The notes under the pieces are model-generated. The model saw only the letters and a program-made list of their open reading frames with translations. It was not told the origin of the DNA and ran no database searches. Of a stretch of 64,000 nucleotides of DNA, positions 43,056-52,297 are shown piece by piece. The DNA comes from DAIQNV01 sp036788215. Its GTDB lineage: Bacteria > Planctomycetota > Phycisphaerae > Phycisphaerales > UBA1924. The translations under genes were made by a program, and so were the position numbers. Where the stretch lies: NCBI GenBank assembly GCA_036788215.1, contig DAIQNV010000005.1:1-64000 (forward strand). The letters are read 5' to 3'. Every line of letters starts with the position of its first letter. Position 1 is the stretch's first letter.

Positions 43056-44993
43056 TTACTCCAGTCGGAACCGCGACACGGTGGATTGGAGCAGTTCGGC
43101 CTGCTGACTCAGCAAGGCGGCGGCTTCGCTCGACTGGCGGGCACCGGCGGAGGTTTCGCGGGACATCTGCGACATCTCGGAGATGACACGGGCGATCTCC
43201 TGGCTGGTGGCGGACTGCTCCTCCGTCGCGGCGGCGATGGAGGTGACCATGTCGCGGACGCTCTCGCTCGACTCGAGGACGCTGCTGAGCGACGCGCCGG
43301 CCTCCGTGGCGAGTGAGACGCCCTGCGTGGCCCGTGCGGAGCCGGACTCGATGCGTTCGACCGCGACTTTGGTGTCGCGCTGGATCTCGCCGATGCTCTG
43401 GGCGACCTGCCGGGTCGCGCTCGTGGTGCGTTCGGCGAGCTTGCGGACCTCGTCGGCCACGACGGCGAAGCCCCGGCCATGGTCGCCGGCGCGGGCTGCC
43501 TCGATGGCGGCGTTGAGCGCGAGGAGGTTGGTCTGCTCCGCGATGTCGTTGATGACGCCGATGATCTCGCCGATCTGTTCCCCGCGGTCGCCGAGCTTGG
43601 AGACGATCTCGGCGGTGCTCTGCACCTCGCTGGCGATCGCCTGCATCTCGCGGACGGTGGAGTTGACGACGTCCCCGCCCTTGGCAGCGGTGTCCTTGTT
43701 TCGGGCGCTCGCGTCGGACGCGTTGGCGGCGTTCTTCGCGACATCGGTGACGGTGTGGCTCATCTCCTCGGCGGCGGAGGAGATCTGCATCGCCTGCGCC
43801 TCCTGCCGATCGAGATTGGCCGCGATCTCGTGAGCCGAGGCGGCGACCTGCTGGGAGGGGCTGGCGACGGAGAGGCTGACGTCCTTGGCCGACGAGATCA
43901 CCTCGCTGAGCTTGACGACGAAGCGATTGAAGCAGCGTCCCAGTTCCGCGAACTCGTCCTTGCCCTTGTCGCGCAGGCGAACGGTCAGGTCGCCGTCGCC
44001 GTCCGCGATCTCGCGGAGGCGTTCGACCACGCTCATAATGGACCGGACGATGTTGCGGGAGAGAAACAAGGCGACGAGGACACCGACGAACATGCCCGTC
44101 GCGGAGAGCGCCAGGACGCTCTGCCTGATGGATGAGGCGAGGCCTGTGGCTTCCTCCTGCACGCTGTGGGTATCGTCGATCAGCGACTGCTGCACCTCGT
44201 CGCCAAGGGCCATGATCTCCGGGCCAAGGACATCGAGCGTTTCGAGCACCAGCGTGTTCCGCTCTTCGACGAGGGAGCGGACGAGAGCAAACTCGCTCTC
44301 GAAGGTGTCGCGGTGTCGCGCCGCCTCGGCGAAGTCGGCGGCGTGCGGACCGGACGATGGCCTGTCCGCGAGGACCTCGTCGAGGGCGGTGATCCAGCGG
44401 AGCGTCTCTCCGGCGTCTTCGGGCTCGGAGGTCTTCGCGTAGGCGAGGCCGTAGAGGCGTGCGAGCATGAGGTTCTGCTGCGCCTCGGCGGCGAGGGCGA
44501 GGCCGGTGATGTCGTTCGCCTCGAGGGCACTGGCCATGACGCCGGTGAGCAGCGTGCGGGTCGCCTTGCCCGCCTCGTTCATCGCGGAGATGTGCGCGTT
44601 GCGCTGGTTGATGATGCCCTTCACGCGCGTGAACGCTCCGTCGTACTCGTCGAAGCCACCGGCGATCCGGGAGACGAGTTCGCGGCGGTGCGGATTCTCA
44701 AAGCTCTCCTCGGATGAGCGGATCGCCTCCCGGAAGTGCGCTGCTTCCTCCGAGAACGCCCTGGCGTCGGCCGGGTCGTTGCTGATCAGGAAGTCCTTGA
44801 CCGTCATGCGGGCGAGCAGCATCGCCTCCATGCTGTCGGCACCGACAACGAGGTCGTTGCTCATCTCGCTCAGGTGCTGCGTGGCTGTGGAGCTGCGAAC
44901 GAGCCCGAAGACGGAGGCGCCGCCGATGGTGGCGCACGTGACGATCAAAAAGCTGAAGCCCGCGAGCAGGCGGGCACGGATGGTCCACGACAT
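43056..44993 (-). CDS. Methyl-accepting chemotaxis protein
   Basis: A membrane chemoreceptor of 645 residues. TM1 (about 8-32) is followed by a helical periplasmic sensor of about 270 residues with a repeated-helix (HBM-like) pattern. TM2 is near 300-325 (VLALSATGMFVGVLVALF), followed by HAMP (about 326-380). The signalling hairpin tip includes DIAEQTNLLALNAAIEAARAG (about 484-504) and RGFAVVADEVRKLAERT. It binds a CheA-CheW array, but no che genes are in the window. GGAG lies eight bases before the ATG. The sensed ligand is unknown. Confidence 0.92.
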   Translation of the reverse strand: MSWTIRARLLAGFSFLIVTCATIGGASVFGLVRSSTATQHLSEMSNDLVVGADSMEAMLLARMTVKDFLISNDPADARAFSEEAAHFREAIRSSEESFENPHRRELVSRIAGGFDEYDGAFTRVKGIINQRNAHISAMNEAGKATRTLLTGVMASALEANDITGLALAAEAQQNLMLARLYGLAYAKTSEPEDAGETLRWITALDEVLADRPSSGPHAADFAEAARHRDTFESEFALVRSLVEERNTLVLETLDVLGPEIMALGDEVQQSLIDDTHSVQEEATGLASSIRQSVLALSATGMFVGVLVALFLSRNIVRSIMSVVERLREIADGDGDLTVRLRDKGKDEFAELGRCFNRFVVKLSEVISSAKDVSLSVASPSQQVAASAHEIAANLDRQEAQAMQISSAAEEMSHTVTDVAKNAANASDASARNKDTAAKGGDVVNSTVREMQAIASEVQSTAEIVSKLGDRGEQIGEIIGVINDIAEQTNLLALNAAIEAARAGDHGRGFAVVADEVRKLAERTTSATRQVAQSIGEIQRDTKVAVERIESGSARATQGVSLATEAGASLSSVLESSESVRDMVTSIAAATEEQSATSQEIARVISEMSQMSRETSAGARQSSEAAALLSQQAELLQSTVSRFRLE

Positions 44994-45209
44994 GTCGAAG
45001 TCTCCAGCCGGCCATCGAGGGCCGCGCATGTTGAACCCGCGATGGCATCGGCGAGCGGAGCATCGGGCTTCGGGGCGGCGCTGCGAAAGGGTGGAACACC
45101 CCACGCACGGGTCACGACCGATGCACCCGGAACGAGCGCGGGCCGCGCCAGGGCACCGGCAAGGCCGGCCGGGCACCCCCGCGACCGGGGAGAAACCCCG
45201 CGCGTCGGT
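44994..45209. other. 216-base spacer, no feature seen
   Basis: Between the nuoD stop and the chemoreceptor start. Apart from the chemoreceptor's ribosome-binding site I see no open frame, repeat or strong hairpin. Confidence 0.4.
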
Positions 45210-46499
45210 TCAGCGGTCCAGTTCAGCCGCGACGATGTTCAAGGAGCCCAGCACCGCGACGATGTCGGCGAGCATGTGGCCCTCGATCAGCTGGGGCATG
45301 AGCTGGTAGTTGATGAAGCTCGGCGGGCGGGTCTTGACGCGCCAGGCGCGGGGGCCCCCGTCGGAGACGATGTAGTAGCCCAATTCGCCGTTGGCGGTCT
45401 CGTTCGCGCCGTAGGCCTCCGCGATCGGGGGTTCCCAGCCCCGGTTGCTCATGATGAGCTCGAAGTGCTGGATAAGGCCCTCGATGGAGCCATAGACATC
45501 GCCCTTCTTGGGCTTGACCATCTTGGAGTCGGCGAAGACATCCATGGGCCCGCCCGGGATCTTGTCGATGAGCTGCTCGATGATGCGGATGGACTGCTTG
45601 GCCTCTTCGAGGCGGACCTGGAAGCGGGCGTAGACGTCGCCCTCGTGGGCGATGGGCACGCCGAACTTGACCGCCTCGGCGCCGTCCCCGTCCCAGTTCT
45701 CCGCGTAGCAGAGGTAGGGCTCGTCCTTGCGGACATCGCGCTTCACGCCCGACGCGCGGGCGATGGGGCCGGTGGAGCCCCAGCCGATCGCGTTCTCGTG
45801 GGTCAGGACGCCGACGCCCTGGGTGCGGTCGATGAAGATGCGGTTGCGGCTCAGCAGCCCGTCGATGTCCTTCAGGGCGACCGAGAGGTCGTCGTGCAGG
45901 AAGTTCTTGATGAGCTTCCGGAAGGTCTCCTCGTCGGGCAGGTCCTGGCTGGCGCCGCCCACGCGCGACCAGTCGGGGTGGTAGCGCTGCCCCGAGATGT
46001 AGTCGCAGATGTCGTAGATCTTCTCGCGGGGGTTGAAGCCATAGAGGAAGCCGGTAAAGGCGCCGAGGTCGAGCGCCGCGGCGCCCAGGCAGAGCAGGTG
46101 GTCCTGGATGCGGGCCAGCTCGGCCATGATGGTGCGGACGACCTTGCAGCGGGGCGTGATCTCGATGCCGAAGAGCGTCTCGACCGCGTGGTGCCAGGTG
46201 ATGTCGTTGGCGATCGGGCTCAGATAGTTCATCCGGCTGACGATCGTGACATACTGGTTGTAGTCGAGGTGCTCGCCCAGCTTCTCGAAGCCCGAGTGCA
46301 GGTAGCCGATGTGCGGGGTGCAGCGGGCGATGCGCTCGCCGTCGAGTTCAAGGACGAGCCGGAGCGTGGTGTGCGTCGCGGGGTGCTGGGGGCCGAAGTT
46401 GAGCACCCAGCGGTCGCCCGTGTCGACATGCTGCTTCAGGTACCCCGTCGTCTCGACGTCGGTGGTGTACCCCTCGTCCGGCTTCAGCGTGTAAGGCAT
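45210..46499 (-). CDS. nuoD: NADH-quinone oxidoreductase subunit D (orphan)
   Basis: NuoD, 429 residues, forms part of the quinone-binding interface of complex I in the cytoplasmic arm. Family features: NFGPQHPATHTTLRLVLELDG near 34-54, HIGYLHSGFEKLGEH, and the C-terminal DIVAVLGSLNIVAAELDR. The protein is full length. It stands alone: no nuoC or nuoE flanks it, whereas in most bacteria nuoA-N are clustered. Either complex I genes are dispersed in this genome or this is a secondary copy. The gene starts head-to-head with the efflux permease. Confidence 0.95.
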   Translation of the reverse strand: MPYTLKPDEGYTTDVETTGYLKQHVDTGDRWVLNFGPQHPATHTTLRLVLELDGERIARCTPHIGYLHSGFEKLGEHLDYNQYVTIVSRMNYLSPIANDITWHHAVETLFGIEITPRCKVVRTIMAELARIQDHLLCLGAAALDLGAFTGFLYGFNPREKIYDICDYISGQRYHPDWSRVGGASQDLPDEETFRKLIKNFLHDDLSVALKDIDGLLSRNRIFIDRTQGVGVLTHENAIGWGSTGPIARASGVKRDVRKDEPYLCYAENWDGDGAEAVKFGVPIAHEGDVYARFQVRLEEAKQSIRIIEQLIDKIPGGPMDVFADSKMVKPKKGDVYGSIEGLIQHFELIMSNRGWEPPIAEAYGANETANGELGYYIVSDGGPRAWRVKTRPPSFINYQLMPQLIEGHMLADIVAVLGSLNIVAAELDR

Positions 46500-46623
46500 G
46501 CGTTTGATCCCGTCGTTTGGGCGGAATGGTAGAGGGTCCGGGGCCCCCGGGCATGGGTTCTCGCGGTTCGCCCCGCCGGACGCAGGGCGGGGGCGGGGCC
46601 GACCCCGAAAGGCCCATCGACCG

Positions 46624-46629
46624 TACAGT
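46624..46629 (+). promoter_or_regulatory. Candidate -10 element for the efflux permease
   Basis: TACAGT ends five bases before the ATG at 46635. The identical hexamer occurs upstream of ubiA at a similar distance. No Shine-Dalgarno is present. Confidence 0.35.
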
Positions 46630-46634
46630 CTGCC

Positions 46635-47891
46635 ATGGACTTCCTTGTCCGGTACATCGAGGCGTTGTGGTCGCTGCTGGTCGATACCGGCTGGTGGCTG
46701 CTGGCGGGCCTGCTCTTCGCGGGGGCGGTGCACGCCTTCGTCCCGACCGGGTGGCTCAGCAAGCACCTGGGCAAGCGGGGCATCGGCTCGGTCGCCAAGG
46801 CGTCCCTTTCGGGGATCCTCATGCCCCTGTGCTCCTGCTCGGTGATCCCGGTCGCCGCGGGGCTCCGGCGGGGTGGGGCGAGCAAGGGGGCTTCCGCGGC
46901 GTTCGCGATCTCGACCCCGCAGACGGGTGAGGAATCGATCCCCCTGACCTGGGCCCTGCTCGGGCCGGTCTTCGCGATCGTCCGCCCGATCGTCGCGATC
47001 CTGACTGGCGTGGTCGCGGGCGTGCTGATCGACGCCCTGGGCGAGGACGGCGCCAAGAAAACCACCGGGACGATGGCTCCCGCGGGGGACGGGCCCAAGG
47101 CGTGCTGTGGGGGTGGGCAGGCGGTCGCGCCGGCGCCGAAAACGGTGAGCCTCGGGGTGGCGAGCTGCTGCGGGGGCGGGGGGCAGAAGGCGGAGGCGGT
47201 GCCCGCTCCTGAGCCCGCCAAGGCGCACACGTGCTGCTCGCACGAGCCCGCAGCGCCCGCGAAGGCGGGGATCGGGGCGAAGCTGGCGTCGACGCTGCGG
47301 TACGGGCTGGTGACGCTTCCCGTGGACCTCGCCCCCTGGCTGGCGGTCGGTTTTCTGCTGTCCGCCCTCGTGGCGGCGGGTGTCCCCGACGGGTGGATCG
47401 CGTCGAACATCGGGACGGGGATCGTGCCCATGCTGGCGATGCTGGTCGTCGGGTTGCCCCTCTACATCTGCGCGACGAGCTCGACCCCCCTCGTCTACAC
47501 GCTGGTCGCGGCCGGCCTGAGCCCGGGGGCGGCCCTGGTGCTGCTGCTGGCGGGTCCCGCGACGAACTTCGCCACCATGGCCTGGGCGATCCGCGACCTC
47601 GGTGTCAAGGCGACGGTGATCTATCTCGCATCGATCGCGGGCGTCGCCCTCGGGGCGGGGCTGCTGCTCGATGCCTTGGCGCTTGATGTCATCCGAGCCG
47701 CGGTCGCCGAGACGCACGCGGCCCACGACCACGGGGCGGTGTCGATCGCTGCGGGGGTGGGGGGCGCTGTGCTGGCGGCGCTCCTGCTCGGGGCGCTCGC
47801 GAAGCGCGGGTACGATGCCCTCGCGTCGCGCGGAGGCGGCGCTGCTGATGCACCGACCGATGGCCCGCACGCGGAGCACGCGCACGCATGA
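46635..47891 (+). CDS. SO_0444-type Cu/Zn efflux permease
   Basis: A DUF318/ArsP-like membrane transporter of 418 residues, matching the SO_0444 Cu/Zn efflux family. Two four-helix halves are separated by a long soluble linker (about 140-215). CSCS (66-69) lies in the first half. The linker carries CC pairs at 157-158, 178-179 and 200-201 with H203, as expected for metal capture, and the C-terminus ends in a His-rich tail (HAEHAHA). The soft-metal ligand set supports Cu or Zn. It starts divergent from nuoD and its stop overlaps the next ATG (ATGA), so it is coupled to the lipoprotein gene. Confidence 0.85.
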   Translation: MDFLVRYIEALWSLLVDTGWWLLAGLLFAGAVHAFVPTGWLSKHLGKRGIGSVAKASLSGILMPLCSCSVIPVAAGLRRGGASKGASAAFAISTPQTGEESIPLTWALLGPVFAIVRPIVAILTGVVAGVLIDALGEDGAKKTTGTMAPAGDGPKACCGGGQAVAPAPKTVSLGVASCCGGGGQKAEAVPAPEPAKAHTCCSHEPAAPAKAGIGAKLASTLRYGLVTLPVDLAPWLAVGFLLSALVAAGVPDGWIASNIGTGIVPMLAMLVVGLPLYICATSSTPLVYTLVAAGLSPGAALVLLLAGPATNFATMAWAIRDLGVKATVIYLASIAGVALGAGLLLDALALDVIRAAVAETHAAHDHGAVSIAAGVGGAVLAALLLGALAKRGYDALASRGGGAADAPTDGPHAEHAHA

Positions 47892-48268
47892 AGAACACGC
47901 TGATCCGTTCCCGCGGGGGCGCGGGCCTTCTCGGGGGCCTGTGCGTGGCATTCGCGGGGTGCGGCGCGACCTACGAGGTTGAGGTCCGCAACGATGGCTC
48001 CCGCTCCGTCCGCGCACGGATGGTGCACCACCCGCTGCTGAGCCAAGAGCGGACCCTCGGCGCGGGAACCGTCGCGCCGATGTCGGCGGTCGAGTGGTCG
48101 GCGCGGGGGATCGATCCCTTCGACCCGGTGCGTCTGGAGATCCTGGCGGGGGGCGATCCGCACGGTCTGCCCGAGAAGATCGACCTGCCCAGGGGCCGGA
48201 GCACGGTGGTGATCGAGGACGCGGGGGCCTCGAGCTGGACCGGCTTCAGCCTGCGGATCGAACGCTGA
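47888..48268 (+). CDS. Small lipoprotein coupled to efflux permease
   Basis: A protein of 126 residues with a lipobox (AFAGC, Cys 25). The mature part is a compact beta domain (TYEVEVRNDGSRSVRARMV, VEWSARGIDPFDPVRLEIL, GFSLRIER) reminiscent of Ig-like folds. No family is recognised. Overlap of its ATG with the permease stop (ATGA at 47888-47891) implies joint translation. Possible roles are metal handling outside the membrane or assembly, which is inference only. Confidence 0.7.
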   Translation: MKNTLIRSRGGAGLLGGLCVAFAGCGATYEVEVRNDGSRSVRARMVHHPLLSQERTLGAGTVAPMSAVEWSARGIDPFDPVRLEILAGGDPHGLPEKIDLPRGRSTVVIEDAGASSWTGFSLRIER

Positions 48269-48281
48269 AAGCGCGGGTGCG

Positions 48282-48854
48282 TCAGCCGGTCGCGCGGCGC
48301 GGGGCGGGCGTTTGCTGCGCGTCCTTGGCCTCCGGCTCGCCCTCGACGCGGGCGACCGACGGGCGCCGGGGCCCGGTGGTGCCGGGGAGATTGATGAGCC
48401 GGTGGTCGTCGCTGTAGCCCCCGTGCAGGTCGTCGTACTGGGTCTGCTTCCAGATGGGCACCTCGACGAAGTAGGACGCCCGCGCGATGAGGTAGGCGGC
48501 GGTCGGCGAGGTGAGGAAGATGAAGACCGTGATCATCAGCACTTCCACCGCGACGCCGATCGACCCGAAGTGGAACGCTGTGGCGAGGGCGATGCACGCG
48601 ACGCCCAGCGTGCCGGCCTTGGCCGAGGCCTGCATGCGGGTGTAGAGGTCGGGCATGCGGAGGATGCCGACCGCGGAGAGCGTGCAGAGCGAGACGCCCC
48701 CGAGCAGCAGGACGATGGCGATCCAGTCGCCGATGCCGAGAGCCGCGATGCCCTCAGCGAAGGTCTCGGGGTGGGGCGATGCCTGCGCGACGCCGGCACC
48801 CCCCGCCGGGGCGGCGAGGACCGTCGACAGGATGGCTTCGGAGACGCTGATCAC
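48282..48854 (-). CDS. mnhG: Mrp Na+/H+ antiporter subunit G
   Basis: MnhG/MrpG, 190 residues, the smallest end of the Mrp complex. Three helices are visible (WIAIVLLLGGVSLCTLSAVGIL, AGTLGVACIALATAFHFGSIG, VLMITVFIFLTSPTAAYLIA), with RMPDLYTRMQASAK as signature. The N-terminal 35 and C-terminal 60 residues are extensions longer than typical. Its ATG overlaps the mnhF stop by four bases. It is the last gene of the operon and ends 13 bases from the convergent lipoprotein gene. Confidence 0.93.
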   Translation of the reverse strand: MISVSEAILSTVLAAPAGGAGVAQASPHPETFAEGIAALGIGDWIAIVLLLGGVSLCTLSAVGILRMPDLYTRMQASAKAGTLGVACIALATAFHFGSIGVAVEVLMITVFIFLTSPTAAYLIARASYFVEVPIWKQTQYDDLHGGYSDDHRLINLPGTTGPRRPSVARVEGEPEAKDAQQTPAPRRATG

Positions 48855-49144
48855 GGGCGGGCCCTCCGCTCGAGCAAGAGGGCGAAGGCCGCGGTGCCCA
48901 GGAACAGGATCAGGGCCATGACCAGCCCGACGCTGAGCAGCACCGGCCGCCCGACCGCGACGGAGAAGATGCAGATGACGCCGACGCCGAAGAACCCGAT
49001 GAGGTCAAGGGCGACGACGCGGTCGGGGAGGCTGGGCCCGCGCCAGAGCCTGATGAACGCGCCCAGCATGCTGAGTCCCAGGGCGATCGCCGAGATCATC
49101 AGGATCAGCTGCAGCACCGGGTTGTGGATTTCGGGCGTGAGCAC
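48851..49144 (-). CDS. mnhF: Mrp Na+/H+ antiporter subunit F
   Basis: MnhF/MrpF, 97 residues with three membrane helices and the family motif RLWRGPSLPDRVVALDLIGF. Normal length. The stop overlaps the mnhG start (ATGA). There is a 42-base gap to mnhE, the only spacer in the operon. Confidence 0.93.
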   Translation of the reverse strand: MLTPEIHNPVLQLILMISAIALGLSMLGAFIRLWRGPSLPDRVVALDLIGFFGVGVICIFSVAVGRPVLLSVGLVMALILFLGTAAFALLLERRARP

Positions 49145-49186
49145 TTCTGGTTCTTCCCCGGGCCCGAGCCCGTGTGGTGTGGTGTC

Positions 49187-49659
49187 CTAGCGCGTCACCT
49201 GGAGGATGCGTCGTTCGAAGCCTTGCTTGACATCGCGTATCGCCGCCTCGGGGTCGTCGACGTGCATGAAGTGTACGAAGAGCATCGAGCGGTCCTCGGA
49301 GATATCGAGGCTGAGCGTGCCGGGCGTCAGGGTGATGACGTTCGCGAGCGTGGTCAGCTCAAGGTCGGACATGCCCTCTTCGAGCGGGATGCCCACGATG
49401 GCGGGGCGGAGCTTCCCGAGGGGCGTGAGCGTCCAGATCGCCATCTGGACGTTGGCCTTGATCATCTCGATCACGAAGTAGATGACCAGGCTGATGGTCG
49501 TGCCCACCTTGCGGAAGTAGGGGCTCCGGTTACCCCGCAGCGACGCCAGCCTCAGCACGATGTAGCCCAGCACGAACCCCACGAGGAAGTTCGCGGGCGT
49601 GAACGACCCGATCATCAGGCTCCACATCAGGGCCAGCAGCACATTCGCCAGAAGCAGGC

Positions 49660-49663
<4 letters not shown>
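49187..49663 (-). CDS. mnhE: Mrp Na+/H+ antiporter subunit E
   Basis: MnhE/MrpE, 158 residues. Hydrophobic opening LSLLLANVLLALMWSLM, then PANFLVGFVLGYIVL, and the conserved TTLANVITLTPGTLSLDIS. The start is a TTG at 49663, with GGAGG seven bases upstream; it overlaps the mnhD stop (TTGA). Calls starting at upstream codons would give a spurious N-terminus inside mnhD. Confidence 0.93.
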
Positions 49664-51458
<1,795 letters not shown>

Positions 51459-51462
<4 letters not shown>

Positions 51463-51842
51463 GATCCCTCACCTTCCGGCATGTCCGTCGTCCTCATCTG
51501 GTCCAGGTCGTCCGTCGCGGCTTCCTGGTAGGTCCGCTTCACGAGGACGATTGTGAAGCTCACGATCGCGAAGCTGATCACGATCGCGGTCAGGATCAGG
51601 GCGCCGGGCAGGGGGTCCGCGGACCCCGCCTCCAGCGTCTTGTCCCCGATGCGGATCAGTGGGGGCGTCCCGCGGGCACCGGTGATGTCGCTGAAGACGC
51701 CCGCGCTCGTGATGATCAGCAGGTTCGCCGCGTGGCCCAGGAGACCCAGCCCGATGATCAGCTTCACGAAGCTGCGCCGAAGCATCATGTACGCACCGGC
51801 CGCGAAGAGCAGCCCGATGATGACCGCCAGCAGCAGGGTCAT
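51459..51842 (-). CDS. mnhC: Mrp Na+/H+ antiporter subunit C
   Basis: MnhC/MrpC, 127 residues, NuoK-like, with three helices and RRSFVKLIIGLGLLGHAANLL as the family segment. The last 25 residues are a polar tail. Overlaps of four bases with both neighbours show tight coupling. Confidence 0.93.
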
Positions 51843-52297
51843 AGGTTCGACTCCTCGAGCTCAAAGATAAACGTCAGCACCACCCCGAGCACCGTCAGGT
51901 AGACGCCGATGTCGAACAGGAGCACCGTGCCGAACTTCAGCGTGCCGAGCTCGACCGCCGAGAGGTCCCAGCCCTCGCCCCCGTTGAACCACCACGCCTC
52001 GAAGGGCGCGTTCCCCAGCAGCAGCCCGACGCACCCCGAGGCCAGGGCGCAGATCAGGCCCGTCGCGATCACCGCGGGGAGCGTCAGCGGAGGACCCCAG
52101 GGCCAGCGGAGCATCGACCTCGCCTCCGCGACGCCGAACGCCATCGAGTACAGGGCGAACGCCGCCGCGATCAGCAGGCCACCCACGAAGCCCCCGCCCG
52201 GTTCGTTGTGCCCACGCAGCAGCACCACCACGCTGAACAGCGTCATCAGGGGCAGCAGGAGGCGGGCGGCTGTGCGGAAGATGATCGACGAGTTCAC
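51839..52297 (-). CDS. mnhB: Mrp Na+/H+ antiporter subunit B
   Basis: MnhB/MrpB, 152 residues, four helices. Family features are RLLLPLMTLFSVVVLLRGHN, EPGGGFVGGLLIAAAFALY and LLFDIGVYLTVLGVVLTFIF. Complete and of normal length. Its ATG overlaps the mnhA stop by four bases. Confidence 0.95.
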   Translation of the reverse strand: MNSSIIFRTAARLLLPLMTLFSVVVLLRGHNEPGGGFVGGLLIAAAFALYSMAFGVAEARSMLRWPWGPPLTLPAVIATGLICALASGCVGLLLGNAPFEAWWFNGGEGWDLSAVELGTLKFGTVLLFDIGVYLTVLGVVLTFIFELEESNL

